58,349 nucleotides of DNA from a virus (IMGVR_UViG_3300047494_000286:1-58349); one strand, 5' to 3'; shown: positions 16,047 through 24,929, numbered from the stretch's first letter. Program-made: numbers and translations. The notes: a model not told the origin generated them from the sequence alone.

Positions 16047-18274
16047 GGTCCGAACCCAGGCATGGCGACCGAGACGCGCGGCTTGTCGAACAGCGGACCA
16101 TTGGTGCTGGCCGATGTCCGCGTGCCCGGCGGAGCGCCCGTCAGGTTGATATCGACGCTCGCACTGCCATCGATCTTGTGGGTCACCGTCTGGTCGCCGC
16201 CGCCCGTCCCCCCGCCGATATTCACGGGATCGCCTTGCGCCGCCGGCGCGGTGCCGATCAGATCGCCAACGTCGCCGCCCTGGGCGCGGCGCATCTCCTC
16301 CGAACTGATCGGCTCACCCGTCAGTGGGTTGACATCCGGAGGCGCAACCGGCGCGGGAAGCTGTGCCTCTTTCATCGCGATATCGGCCGCCACGCGCGGT
16401 TGCGTGGGCAACGACGGCGCTGGCGGGATCTGCGCCGACTTGTCGGCGACGCGCTTGGCGATGGGCGGCTCCGGCTCGCCGCCGGCGACGTCCTTCACAT
16501 AACCTTGGGTCTCGCCCGGCAACTGCGAGGGATCGCCTGTGGCGGCAAAATACTTGACCCCGGGGTTGTCGGGGCCGGCGTTATAGGCGGCGTCCGCCAG
16601 CTCGTAGTGGCCTCCGAAGCGATCGAGCTGGCGTTTGTAGTATTCGAGGCCGCCGGTGATGTTCTGATGCCAATCGCGCGGGTCGACGTGCATGTCGGCG
16701 GCCGTGCCGGGCATGAGCTGCATTGGCCCAATAGCGCCGGCGGGCGAGACCTTGTCGTAGCCGCCATGTTCGACCTTGGCCAGCTTGACCATGTGATCCG
16801 GGTCGAGACCGAGTGCTGCCGATTTCTGCCTGATCTCCGCCTCGATATCGGGCGCCAGATCGGCCTGCGGCTTGCCACCCAGCCACGTCGGCGCGTGGTT
16901 CTGCCACCAGCTGCCAAGTGGCGATGTCTGCGCCGGTGCGTTGCCATGGGACGCGGGGGAATTGGGGTAACGCTGCTGTACGTCCGGCGGCACCGCGTTC
17001 CAGAGCGGCGAATCGGTCGGCAATCCCTGAAGATCGATCCCACTCTGAAGCTTGTCATAGAGCTGCAGAAGCAGCGTCAAGGTGCGAAATGTCGGATTAC
17101 TCTGCATCTCCGCGTTCAGCCTGAACGCCGCCGCCTGCGCCAGATTGAACGCTCCCACAAGGCCGACCCCAACGGCCGTCGTCACCTGAACCACCGAGGC
17201 GACCATCCCAACCGCCCACCGCGTCACCATGAACGCGAGGAACCCCTCGGCCGCCTTCCGCGCGCCGCCTAGCGCATCGACAAAGCCTTGCACTTTGTCG
17301 ATGATCGCCTGCACCGACGCGCCGACGCCTTTCCAATCGATGCCGGCGAGATAGTCGCGCAACTCCTTCACTTTCTCGCCGATCTCCGTCGCGATCCATT
17401 GACGGTTGACCGCGATCCAATCGGCCATGCCTTGCAGCACCGGCATCAAAATCGGTGCGAGCTTCTCACCGATCGAATTCGTCAACCCCTCGACAGCGAG
17501 CGATAGCTCCGTTTGCGCGCGCCGAAGTGCGACAGCCTTTGCCGCTCCTTCCTCGGTCACCACGCCGTATTTGCGGGAAAGCTGCACATACTCTGCGATG
17601 CCGGCCGCGCCGCGCCGCAGGAACGGCAGCAGGTCTTCGGCCGCGCCACCGAGCAACGTCGTCGCCACGCGCGCCTGGAGGGCCGGATTCTTCAGCCGCG
17701 CGATCTTGTCGGCCAGCTCCGGCAGCACGTCGATCGCTTGCCTCGCGCCACCCTTCGCATCGCGAAAGCTGATACCGAGCGTGTTCATCATCACAGCGAC
17801 TTCAGGGGCCCGCCCGGCGACGACATCCGTCAGCGCGTCGTTGAGGTGCGTCATGCCGCCTGTGAGGCTCTCGCCCGACGAGCCGGACAACCTGGCCGCT
17901 CCCTGGAGCGCCTGGAGCTGATCGGTAGTCTCCCCCGCCCGGCGTGCCGCATTCTGCAGCTTCTGCCCGAAATCGCCGAACACGGTCGACAGCCGCACCA
18001 GCCCGGCGACGCTGACCGCACCGGAGATCGCGGCGAGAGGTTCGACGATGCGCGAGATGCTCTGAAACGCCTGCAGGGCATAGCGGCCAAGGCGCTCAAA
18101 GCTCCGCCCCACCGACGCCAGCCCCGAAACATCCGCGAATTTGGCGATCGACCGCTGCAGCCGTTGCACCGGCCGCTGCAAGTCCGCGATCTTCTTGTTG
18201 ATGGCATCGATCTGCTTGGAAGCCTGATCGACCGCGGTGATGGTGACCGCGAAGCCACTGGCCCTACCCGACAT
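16043..18274 (-). CDS. Tape measure protein with lytic transglycosylase domain
   Basis: 743 aa. The N-terminus (VTITAVDQASKQIDAINKKI) is the usual start of Mu-type tape measures, followed by long helices and hydrophobic stretches around 310-390. Residues about 475-590 form a soluble lytic transglycosylase (goose-lysozyme-like) domain: Glu near 499 in KVEHGGYD, SPAGAIGPMQLMPGTA, and ELADAAYNAGPDN. The tail therefore should carry a peptidoglycan-cutting activity used during DNA entry. It starts 7 nt after the frameshift-fusion stop. Confidence 0.92.
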   Translation of the reverse strand: MSGRASGFAVTITAVDQASKQIDAINKKIADLQRPVQRLQRSIAKFADVSGLASVGRSFERLGRYALQAFQSISRIVEPLAAISGAVSVAGLVRLSTVFGDFGQKLQNAARRAGETTDQLQALQGAARLSGSSGESLTGGMTHLNDALTDVVAGRAPEVAVMMNTLGISFRDAKGGARQAIDVLPELADKIARLKNPALQARVATTLLGGAAEDLLPFLRRGAAGIAEYVQLSRKYGVVTEEGAAKAVALRRAQTELSLAVEGLTNSIGEKLAPILMPVLQGMADWIAVNRQWIATEIGEKVKELRDYLAGIDWKGVGASVQAIIDKVQGFVDALGGARKAAEGFLAFMVTRWAVGMVASVVQVTTAVGVGLVGAFNLAQAAAFRLNAEMQSNPTFRTLTLLLQLYDKLQSGIDLQGLPTDSPLWNAVPPDVQQRYPNSPASHGNAPAQTSPLGSWWQNHAPTWLGGKPQADLAPDIEAEIRQKSAALGLDPDHMVKLAKVEHGGYDKVSPAGAIGPMQLMPGTAADMHVDPRDWHQNITGGLEYYKRQLDRFGGHYELADAAYNAGPDNPGVKYFAATGDPSQLPGETQGYVKDVAGGEPEPPIAKRVADKSAQIPPAPSLPTQPRVAADIAMKEAQLPAPVAPPDVNPLTGEPISSEEMRRAQGGDVGDLIGTAPAAQGDPVNIGGGTGGGDQTVTHKIDGSASVDINLTGAPPGTRTSASTNGPLFDKPRVSVAMPGFGP

Positions 18275-18280
18275 TGGCCA

Positions 18281-18732
18281 TCACCTTCGCTTCCTCGCCT
18301 CCGCTTCCTTGGCGATCATCGCGTTGGCCTTCGCCGCCCACCAGACCATCTCGGTGCCAGTGACGCTTTCGGCCCACGCTGGGCTGCCGTAGAAGCGCGC
18401 CAGCTGCGGGATCAGCTCGGGCCAGTTGCGCGGCCACGCTCGATAAAACCCTCGAGATATTGCACCGCCTCATTGAGCTTGGAGATGGGCAGCATCTCGA
18501 CGGCGATCACGGGCCAGTTCGATACGAAGGAAACGAGGTGGATGTTGTAATTGCGAATGCTCTCGGAGTTGATGCCGTTGCGCATTTGGCCCTCGGCCTT
18601 GCGGACCTCCCCGACGCGCGGCTCGCGCAGCGGCAGTTGGCTGTAGGTGCCCCCTTTGTGCGGGATGGCCGGATCGATATCGATGACCAGGGTGTCCGGC
18701 CGCGCCGGTGTCTCGTCCATTGTATCGCTCAT
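18281..18732 (-). CDS. Tail assembly chaperone, -1 frameshift fusion product (Mu gp41/42 type)
   Basis: About 150 aa if ribosomes slip -1 at the GGGTTTT heptamer (18451 to 18445). The -1 frame is open from the slip to TGA at 18283-18281 and encodes ELIPQLARFYGSPAWAESV and MVWWAAKANAMIAKEAEA, clearly protein-like and without its own start. Mu and most long-tailed phages make such a pair between the tube and tape-measure genes; the fusion is incorporated at low ratio to coat the tape measure during tail assembly. Prediction only, but position, heptamer and open frame all agree. Confidence 0.8.
18412..18732 (-). CDS. Tail assembly chaperone, unshifted product (Mu gp41 type)
   Basis: 106 aa, ATG at 18732 overlapping the tube stop (ATGA). 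The motif LPLREPRVGEVRKAEGQ at residues 33-49 and the HLVSFVSNWP segment fit the Mu gp41-like tail assembly chaperone family. This is the main product; it ends GRATGPS at 18412, just past the slippery site at codons 95-96. A few M residues near the N-terminus leave the exact start slightly open. Confidence 0.85.
   Translation of the reverse strand: MSDTMDETPARPDTLVIDIDPAIPHKGGTYSQLPLREPRVGEVRKAEGQMRNGINSESIRNYNIHLVSFVSNWPVIAVEMLPISKLNEAVQYLEGFIERGRATGPS
18445..18451 (-). promoter_or_regulatory. Predicted -1 ribosomal frameshift site G GGT TTT
   Basis: On the coding strand GAG GGT TTT ATC contains a canonical X XXY YYZ heptamer in the right phase. Slipping one base back gives GGG TTT TAT and enters the open frame that runs to 18281. 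It is located 37 nt before the frame-0 stop codon at 18414-18412, as in other tail chaperone genes. Confidence 0.75.
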
Positions 18733-19115
18733 GATGTCACCGCGCTTTCATCGACGTCGGACCCTTCGAACCGGATCTTGAAGGTGCCCTCCTGGGTGTT
18801 GACGGCGAGGTCCTCGCCGACCTGCCACATGCCGTCGCCCTCGATCGTCTTGCCGTTCGCCTGCTGAACGACGATCGTTGCATCGGTAAGAGCGTTGAGA
18901 TCGGACACGTTGGCGTCCGCCCGGTCGCGGAGCGTCGCCTCGATATAGCAAGGCTGAGGCATTTCCCCGAAGCCTTCGACCCGGCTCTGGCCGCTCAGCG
19001 TCTCGCGCTTCACCTTCGACGTGCGCCAGGCGAGATCGCTGACGACGTCCCACGCGTCGCCATTGATCGTCATGGTGGCAATACCGGCAAGGCGCCGGTT
19101 CGTCGTTCCCGACAT
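18729..19115 (-). CDS. Tail tube protein (Mu gpM type)
   Basis: 128 aa with a strong ribosome site (GGAGG, 5 nt spacing). Features such as RRLAGIATMTINGDAWDVVS, a central KRETLSGQSRVEGFGEMPQP and QANGKTIEGDGMWQVGEDL match the Mu tail tube family. It polymerises into the inner tube through which DNA passes. It lies between sheath and chaperone genes, the conserved order. Confidence 0.93.
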   Translation of the reverse strand: MSGTTNRRLAGIATMTINGDAWDVVSDLAWRTSKVKRETLSGQSRVEGFGEMPQPCYIEATLRDRADANVSDLNALTDATIVVQQANGKTIEGDGMWQVGEDLAVNTQEGTFKIRFEGSDVDESAVTS

Positions 19116-19142
19116 CAGTCCCTCCTGTTACGCCAGCCAGCC

Positions 19143-20690
19143 CTATGGCTGCGTGAACTGGACGTTCATTGCGATGACGATCAGCTGGTTGCCGAGCTGC
19201 ACCGGTAGCAGAAGCGCAACAACGCCGCCGCCCTGGTTCTCGGCCTGCGCGTTTGCCGCGAACGCCGCCGGGTTCTGCACCAGGCCGACCGGCGCGCCCG
19301 GGGCGCCGTTGTTGGCGATCCTGCGATACTGCGCGACCACGCTTTGCAGGATGATCTGCGACGTAACCATTCGCGAGCCCGGCGGAATGCGCGAGCCGTC
19401 CGCGACCAGCTTCACCTGGTTGAACTGCGAGCCCAGCATCGTTTCGACGGCGCGGATGTAGGCCGCGAGCTGGTAGGGGACGTTCAGATTGAGGTAGCTG
19501 TTGTCCGGCGCACCCTGGCCGTTGAATTGATAGGTGGTGATCGCCCGATCCACCCGCACGACGCCCGAGTTGTCGACCTTGTAGGTCGACATTCCGTCGA
19601 ACAACAGCGTCTCCCGCGCCGAGAACGGGTCGCGATCGGCGAGTGGGGGCGCCATGACATTGAGTGCCACCCCGGCCTGCAAGCCGCCAATGGGGATCGT
19701 CGGGTCCGCGCGAATGTTGACCGCCGAGGCCGCCGCAAAGTCCGTGGCCCATTGCCAGTCCGGCGACGGCGACCCATAGGCACCCATCGACGCCGCATGT
19801 TGGTCGTTGCGCATCGTCGACCAGGTCGTGCGCGCGGAAAGGGTGCCACCCTTCGCCGTGAACACGCCGCCGAATAGCTGCACCGACCAGTTCCACCGGC
19901 CCGCCGCGTCGCCGAGAAAAGCCTGGCAGGCGTTGAGGGATGTCGCGTCGTTGTACGGGCAGACGATGAAGTCGAACGGCTTGTCCGGCACGTTGGCCAG
20001 CGCCGTCGCGATGGTGGGATCGGTCGTGCCGCCGCTCGCCGCGGTGATCGCCGCGGTGACACCAGGCACGTTCGTGGTTCCCGGTTGGCCCTGGCCGCCG
20101 GCGGTCCCGAGTGGCGAGAGCACCAGCGTGCCCTGATTTCCCATCGTGCCCTTGTTGACGGCGGTCAAGGTCACAGCACCGGCCGACGCGGCCGCCGTCC
20201 AGAACAGCGGATTGCCGCCCGGCGTGGTCCAGCCGTTGATGGCCGTTACCGCCAGCGCCGCGATCTGCGATGCGGTATTGCCGGAATTGACCGCGACCGG
20301 CACGAAATTCCCGTCGACATAGAGCGGGACGACGCCGTTTGCCGTCGCCGTTCCGGTGAACGTGATAACCATCGTCGCGGCGGCCGAGCTGCCGGCATCC
20401 GACATCGGCAGCACCCACAGTTCGCCAACAGGGTCGAGCGCTCGCCAGCGCTCGACCATCAGCGAGGCAAGCGAGCCGATACCATAGCTGACGCGCGCAT
20501 CGCCGGTCCCCGCCGAGATCACCGCCTGGCCGGGCGTTGCGGTTCCGGCGGCGGTCATCTGGCCAAGGATCAACCCGCGCTGGTTGACGGTTCCGGTATT
20601 GGCCTGGGATGGATCGACGGCGGCGAAAACGCCGGGAACGCGGTTGTTGCTCGGATAGCCGGGGATGTAGATCGAATTGCTATCGGACAT
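19143..20690 (-). CDS. Contractile tail sheath protein (Mu gpL type)
   Basis: 515 aa, the usual size. Typical elements are the N-terminal IYIPGYPSNNRVPGVFAAVD, the variable beta domain (about 110-270), and the conserved C-terminal part with VDRAITTYQFNGQGAPDNSY and ILQSVVAQYRRIANNGAPG. Sheath contraction drives the tube through the envelope. This gene makes the phage a myovirus-type particle. Confidence 0.95.
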   Translation of the reverse strand: MSDSNSIYIPGYPSNNRVPGVFAAVDPSQANTGTVNQRGLILGQMTAAGTATPGQAVISAGTGDARVSYGIGSLASLMVERWRALDPVGELWVLPMSDAGSSAAATMVITFTGTATANGVVPLYVDGNFVPVAVNSGNTASQIAALAVTAINGWTTPGGNPLFWTAAASAGAVTLTAVNKGTMGNQGTLVLSPLGTAGGQGQPGTTNVPGVTAAITAASGGTTDPTIATALANVPDKPFDFIVCPYNDATSLNACQAFLGDAAGRWNWSVQLFGGVFTAKGGTLSARTTWSTMRNDQHAASMGAYGSPSPDWQWATDFAAASAVNIRADPTIPIGGLQAGVALNVMAPPLADRDPFSARETLLFDGMSTYKVDNSGVVRVDRAITTYQFNGQGAPDNSYLNLNVPYQLAAYIRAVETMLGSQFNQVKLVADGSRIPPGSRMVTSQIILQSVVAQYRRIANNGAPGAPVGLVQNPAAFAANAQAENQGGGVVALLLPVQLGNQLIVIAMNVQFTQP

Positions 20691-20696
20691 GGGCCG

Positions 20697-20963
20697 CTAC
20701 CCCTCCCCTGCAGGTCGTTCATGCGCCGGGTCGGCGAGTTGAGCCTCGGCCTGGACAGGATCGATCGCGGCCGGCGACGCATCGGCTTCTGCGGCCGCTG
20801 GAGGATCGGCGCGGACCACGTCGCCGTGGTTGAGCATCCAGTGCCAGAAGGACGTCTCTGGCACATCCATGCCCTCATCCGGTATCAGCTCGTGCGTGCG
20901 TGGCACGCGCACCCGAAGCAGCTTGCCGGGCCTTTCCGTATCGACCCCTGGCTTGACGAACAT
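20697..20963 (-). CDS. Mu gp38-like small tail protein (DUF2635)
   Basis: 88 aa, ATG at 20963 with GGAG 7 nt upstream. MFVKPGVDTERPGKLLRVRV, then LIPDEGMDVPETSFWHWML and GDVVRADPP fit DUF2635/Mu gp38, a short protein encoded just before the sheath in Mu-type clusters. The tail end is a 30-residue Ala/Pro/Asp-rich extension. Precise role in the family is unknown. Confidence 0.88.
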   Translation of the reverse strand: MFVKPGVDTERPGKLLRVRVPRTHELIPDEGMDVPETSFWHWMLNHGDVVRADPPAAAEADASPAAIDPVQAEAQLADPAHERPAGEG

Positions 20964-20976
20964 GCGCGGTCTCCTG

Positions 20977-21585
20977 TCAGGGCGCCGTTTGCGATGGCGG
21001 AAACTGAACGCCGAATTTGACCGGATTCGACACCGGCGATGCGCCCGGAATGGTCCCGGTGATCGAGACAAGATCGTCATAAGGCGGCTGCCAGCCGTCC
21101 GCGCCCGTGACGGTCGTGTCGAGACCGAATTCGAATTGGTAGAAGAAACGCGCCCGGTCGAATGAGCCCTCGGCGGGGAACTGAGCCCCGGCGTAGTAAA
21201 TCCCGCGGGTTTCCCGGTTTGCCGCCGGGTTCGCAGGATCCCAATCCGGCCGCCAGTTGAGTATCGCGCGCCATATCGCTGCACGAACCGTATCGACATA
21301 GGCGGACGCGGCCTGCCCACGCCGATCGGCAAGATCGGTCACGCCGCCGACCAGCGTTGTATCGAGCACACAGATGACGCCGATCTTCTCGTGGATGATC
21401 TGCCAGCTGTCGGTCATGGAATTGTTGGGCTCGGCGTCTTCGCCGAGGTGAACAACGTAGGCTGCCGGCAGCGGGAGCCAGACCTGGTCGCTCACGCCGT
21501 ATGCGTAACCCGCAGCGCCCGCGACATTGCCACCGAAGATCGGCGCCAGTGATCGCAGCTGCGCGATGATGACATTGATGTTCAC
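20977..21585 (-). CDS. Mu gp37-like tail terminator family protein
   Basis: 202 aa, using GTG at 21585 (NINVIIAQLRSLAPIFGGNV); upstream sequence in this frame is Arg/Ser-rich and belongs to other genes. The central MTDSWQIIHEKIGVICVLD and the C-terminal RFFYQFEFGLDTT strand fit the phage gp37 family of Mu-type tails, thought to cap the tail tube. It lies between the neck and gp38 genes as expected. Confidence 0.8.
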   Translation of the reverse strand: MNINVIIAQLRSLAPIFGGNVAGAAGYAYGVSDQVWLPLPAAYVVHLGEDAEPNNSMTDSWQIIHEKIGVICVLDTTLVGGVTDLADRRGQAASAYVDTVRAAIWRAILNWRPDWDPANPAANRETRGIYYAGAQFPAEGSFDRARFFYQFEFGLDTTVTGADGWQPPYDDLVSITGTIPGASPVSNPVKFGVQFPPSQTAP

Positions 21586-21607
21586 GACGGATCGTCCGCG
21601 CCCGGCA

Positions 21608-22126
21608 TCACGCCCGCATTCGGACGAACTTGATGTCCTCATTGAGGGACAGGCGCACCCGCCGCGCGATCGATTCCTCCCTCGCCGCGAGTGCCACCGT
21701 GAGAAACGGGCGCGGCGCCAGGACCCGTCTGCCGACAAGCTGGATCAGACGCCCGCGCCGGCGCACATTTCGTTTGCCCTTCGCGTCCTTCCTGCCTGAC
21801 CCGACGCCACCTTTTGCTCCCCCTTCGAGCATAAGCGAGTAGAAGGCGGTGTCCCGGATGACCACTCCTTCCCCGTCCTTGAACGGTCTCGCAACGATGC
21901 TCCCGGCGAGGAGGCCACTCTTGCTGACAGGCGCACTACCGGAACCGGATGCCTGGTATTTTCCGCCCCCTTTCAACCGATAGACGCGGCCCGAACCCGC
22001 GCTCCTTCGCACGAGCTGCCTCGCGACCGCAGCGACCTCGCCTCCCGCCGCGCGCATCACGGCGCGCAGCTTCACCTTCGAATAGGCCAAATGCCCAGGT
22101 CCGACCGATATCGTGATGCCGATCAC
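21608..22126 (-). CDS. HK97 gp10-like neck/tail-completion protein
   Basis: 172 aa with a GTG start in a GTGA overlap with the upstream gene. Helical N-terminus (VKLRAVMRAAGGEVAAVARQ), then a basic Gly/Ser region, DTAFYSLMLEGGAKGG, and the diagnostic-type ending VLAPRPFLTVALAAREESI. These fit the HK97 gp10 family that joins head and tail. The basic linker (KDAKGKRNVRRRGR) is notable and may contact DNA or the capsid. Confidence 0.78.
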   Translation of the reverse strand: MIGITISVGPGHLAYSKVKLRAVMRAAGGEVAAVARQLVRRSAGSGRVYRLKGGGKYQASGSGSAPVSKSGLLAGSIVARPFKDGEGVVIRDTAFYSLMLEGGAKGGVGSGRKDAKGKRNVRRRGRLIQLVGRRVLAPRPFLTVALAAREESIARRVRLSLNEDIKFVRMRA

Positions 22127-22500
22127 TGGCGCATCTCCAATTCCGCTTCGATCTCAAGAAATCGCTTGCGCCCGTCGACTTCCTTCACGCGGCGGACGCG
22201 GAAGGTCTCGGTTCGGACCGACCCGTCGAGGCGCGTGCTTCGGCGCACGATGATGTGCGTCTCATCGATCCAATCGAGCCATCGCAGCCTGATCTTATGA
22301 GTTATCGGCCGATCGGTTTGCTGACCGGCCAGATACGTCATTGGGCCAATCGGCTGCACATCGGCCATCACTGCCATGAGATCGGTCGGGGTCTCCGATA
22401 TCGTCGCCGTCCCTGATGCGGTCTGCTCGCGGGTTGCGATCACTACTGGCCAGCGCAGTGACCCGATGCGGACCGCGTTCGGATCGGGCCTATCCGCCAA
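22123..22500 (-). CDS. Head-tail joining (head closure) protein
   Basis: About 125 aa if started at TTG 22500, within the stop of the upstream gene; a longer start at 22569 would overlap that gene by 80 nt and adds only Arg-rich residues. The beta-barrel pattern (GSLRWPVVIATREQTASGT, LTHK-like RPITHKIRLRWLDW, IIVRRSTRLDG) resembles phage head-tail joining proteins of the SPP1 gp16 type. Start codon is uncertain; the family call is moderately firm from context. Confidence 0.75.
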   Translation of the reverse strand: MADRPDPNAVRIGSLRWPVVIATREQTASGTATISETPTDLMAVMADVQPIGPMTYLAGQQTDRPITHKIRLRWLDWIDETHIIVRRSTRLDGSVRTETFRVRRVKEVDGRKRFLEIEAELEMRQ

Positions 22501-23131
22501 GGAACTGAAGCCTGTCGCGGTCGAGTAGCCATTGCGCCGCCTGAGGCATTTCCGCCGCGGCGTCGCCACGGTTTTCGTAGAGGAACGCCGCGGTCATCAT
22601 GATCGCGTTGACGATGTTCTGCGGCACAGTGCCGGGCTTCCCATAGCCCGCCCCGAACGCCACCTGGATATGCTGCAGCTTCGTCCAGCGCAGCGTACTT
22701 CCGCCGGTCAGCGGCGTCTCTGGCCCGATCGTCAGGCGCGCCGGCGTCAGGTCGAGATCCGCCACATAACCAGTGATCGGCGCCAGCGGCGTGATTGGAA
22801 GAGCCGCGGCGGCGATCGTCGTGGTGTTGCCCCACACATCGAGCGCGACGACGGAAGCCACCTCCGTGACCGGCGCCCGCGGAAGCTCCAACGGGCCGCG
22901 AAGCCTGCTCTGGTCGCGTCCGGACATGGGGTCGGGCAGCATGGTCCAGAGCAGCTTCTGGGAGATCAGTGCCCGGCTAAGATACCCCTCCGCCATCATC
23001 CGGGCCGCCGTCAGGTAGCCGGCGAGCAGGACGTCGTCCGAGTCCTGATCGATCCGGCAGTGGCGCTTCAGGATTGGCAGCGACACCGGCTCGTCGCTTG
23101 GCTCCGTCGTCACCTGCAGCGTTGTTCGCAT
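22490..23131 (-). CDS. Head-tail connector protein (gp6-like)
   Basis: 213 aa. The N-terminal helices (VSLPILKRHCRIDQDSDDVL, LLAGYLTAARMMAEGYLSRA) are typical of gp6/phiE125 gp8-type connector proteins that form the ring below the portal; the C-terminus IVNAIMMTAAFLYENRGD also fits. It leads the connector group in transcription order. Confidence 0.85.
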   Translation of the reverse strand: MRTTLQVTTEPSDEPVSLPILKRHCRIDQDSDDVLLAGYLTAARMMAEGYLSRALISQKLLWTMLPDPMSGRDQSRLRGPLELPRAPVTEVASVVALDVWGNTTTIAAAALPITPLAPITGYVADLDLTPARLTIGPETPLTGGSTLRWTKLQHIQVAFGAGYGKPGTVPQNIVNAIMMTAAFLYENRGDAAAEMPQAAQWLLDRDRLQFLGG

Positions 23132-23195
23132 CTGCGTTCTTCCGCGATGGAGCCGGGAGGTCGCGCGTCAGATAGTCGCCCTTGCGCATCATGGC

Positions 23196-23561
23196 CTAGA
23201 TTTGTTCGCTTCGTGTCACGAGGTTCACGGTCGCGGCCGCCACCTGGTTGACTGGCGATCCAAGAGTGCCGCTGCGCACCTTGACCATGTTGATTCCGCG
23301 CCAGTCGTAGTTCGGGCGATTGGACAGCATGATGAAAGTCCCGGCGCCGGCCGTTATCTCGATCTCGTTTCCGGAGTCATCGTAGAGTTCCTGCCAGGTC
23401 GTGCCGCCGTCGGGGCTTACCTGGAACGTCAGCAGGGCCGCCGTCCAGGTCGCCGGCATCGAAATGCCCACCAGCGTGAACGCGCCGAGCGACACCTGCC
23501 CCGACAAGGATTGTCCGGCGCCGATCGCTGCCGGGTTGAGCGTAAGGCCAATGAGGAACAT
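23196..23561 (-). CDS. Hypothetical virion-associated beta protein
   Basis: 121 aa, beta-rich (AGQSLSGQVSLGAFTLVGIS, FQVSPDGGTTWQELYDDSG). The phrase SPDGGTTWQEL is common in small beta-sandwich decoration or carbohydrate-binding modules. It lies between the capsid region and connectors, 3 nt after the lectin-like gene, so a head surface role is plausible. No specific family recognised. Confidence 0.65.
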   Translation of the reverse strand: MFLIGLTLNPAAIGAGQSLSGQVSLGAFTLVGISMPATWTAALLTFQVSPDGGTTWQELYDDSGNEIEITAGAGTFIMLSNRPNYDWRGINMVKVRSGTLGSPVNQVAAATVNLVTRSEQI

Positions 23562-23564
23562 GGC

Positions 23565-24308
23565 TTACTGCCGGTTCATCCAAGCCCGGACATAATCGAT
23601 CGTCAGCGTCGCCAGACCGGTCCCGCTCGGCTTGTAGACACCGAGATAGGGCTGCAGAACGGCCAGCGTTCCAGTCGCTGCGAAGTTGATGGATCCTGCC
23701 GCGTTGACGCGGGCCCCATCGATATGAAACCCGACATCGGCCGGGTTGGACGCATCGATCCGGTATTGATGCCAGTCCGTCGCGCCGACGGTGACGCCGC
23801 TCGCGATCGACGTCGTCGTTACGCCGTCAAACGCGGTGATCAGCACGGCGCCGTTCGCCTGGGCGCTGAACTCCATATAGCAGGTGTTGTTTTGCGGCCC
23901 GTCGATCCAGGCCGAGGCAACACCCCAGACCGCCTGTACACCGGAGGCGCTCGGCACCACGGTAAGCTGTGCGCGCGTCTCGAACACGAGACCCTTGGTG
24001 CAATCGAGGCCGAGATTGTCGCCCCAATAGAGTACGCAGTCTTCCTTCTCGCTCGTTGCGGCCAGTGTGCAGGCGACCTGGCCCCCGATAGCATTCGCCA
24101 CGCCGGCAAGGGTCGGCGGACCGGCACCGACGATCTTCTTGACGAACTCGAATCCGACCACGGCCGAGCCGGCCGCCGGAATGGTTACCGCGGCCTCGCC
24201 GAGGAAGTCCTGGTAGAAAACGATCGGCGCAACCGGCAGCACATATTCGTACTGCTGATCCTCGAAGAAATTGAGGACGCCAGCGCGATATTTGGAACGC
24301 GTCGTCAT
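23565..24308 (-). CDS. Lectin/LamG-like beta-sandwich protein, putative head decoration
   Basis: 247 aa, GGAG 8 nt before the ATG. Sequence features suggest a concanavalin A-like jelly roll: VFYQDFLGEAAV, KGLVFETRAQLTVVPSASG, DWHQYRIDASNPADVGFHID and a C-terminal LATLTIDYVRAWMNRQ strand, the typical last strand of such domains. Located between the capsid group and connectors; probably a virion protein that may bind glycans or decorate the capsid. Binding function is inference. Confidence 0.65.
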   Translation of the reverse strand: MTTRSKYRAGVLNFFEDQQYEYVLPVAPIVFYQDFLGEAAVTIPAAGSAVVGFEFVKKIVGAGPPTLAGVANAIGGQVACTLAATSEKEDCVLYWGDNLGLDCTKGLVFETRAQLTVVPSASGVQAVWGVASAWIDGPQNNTCYMEFSAQANGAVLITAFDGVTTTSIASGVTVGATDWHQYRIDASNPADVGFHIDGARVNAAGSINFAATGTLAVLQPYLGVYKPSGTGLATLTIDYVRAWMNRQ

Positions 24309-24371
24309 TGAAGTCTCCTAACCGACCGCGCGCGGCGGTCGTTCCTGAGGAACGGTTTCGGAGGCCAGGTG

Positions 24372-24854
24372 TCAGGTGTAGGTCGACGGCGCGGACGCGC
24401 CCTGGATCGCCTGCCAGACGATCAGTTCGGCTCGCGTGATGTTGGCCGCATTCGATGCGCCGGTGGACAGGGCGATCGTGCTGAAGCCGTTCGCGATGTC
24501 CATGCACATTTCGGGCGTGATTTCGAACACCACGATCTTGTTCTTGAGGGTCGCCGACGTGGTGAACGTCGCCGCGGCCACCTGCACCACCAGCGCGTCG
24601 CTGACCGACGTGTCGGCGTCGAGCCAGATCGGCATGGCGCCGACCGCCTTCGAGCCGGTGCCACTGACGTCCTGACCCTGCAGAACCGACAGCAGGACGG
24701 TGGCGGCGTTGCCTTGGTTGACCTCCGCGACGATCCACGCCTTGAGCGCGTTCTTCAGGTCCCGGTATCCGCTGGTGCGGCCCGCGGCATCGGCCGCCGG
24801 CGGCAGCAGCGATACCGGCGGAAACTGATACGGCATCGAGATTTGGCGAGCCAT
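24372..24854 (-). CDS. Hypothetical head protein next to the major capsid gene
   Basis: 160 aa, ATG at 24854 with a GGGAG site. The N-terminus MARQISMPYQFPPVSLLPPA precedes a mixed alpha/beta body (LKNALKAWIVAEVNQGNAAT, KNKIVVFEITPEMCMDIANG). Its place 75 nt downstream of the major capsid gene suggests a capsid stabilisation or minor head protein. No catalytic motif; no family name recognised. Confidence 0.65.
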   Translation of the reverse strand: MARQISMPYQFPPVSLLPPAADAAGRTSGYRDLKNALKAWIVAEVNQGNAATVLLSVLQGQDVSGTGSKAVGAMPIWLDADTSVSDALVVQVAAATFTTSATLKNKIVVFEITPEMCMDIANGFSTIALSTGASNAANITRAELIVWQAIQGASAPSTYT

Positions 24855-24929
24855 GTCAAGGAACTCCCGCCGCCCCCCGAAGCGGCAAACGATGCGGACC
24901 GCGGCGGGGAACCGCGCCCGTTATCAGGA

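Noticed and set aside
18264-18473. 69-aa leftward ORF between chaperone and tape measure
   Set aside because: It is the third frame over the chaperone fusion; composition is Arg/Gln-rich and unlike a protein, whereas the -1 frame is clearly coding.
22977-23192. 71-aa leftward ORF starting MMRKGDYL
   Set aside because: More than two thirds overlaps the connector gene in another frame and the overlapping part is Arg/Gly/Pro-rich; only the first 20 residues look protein-like.
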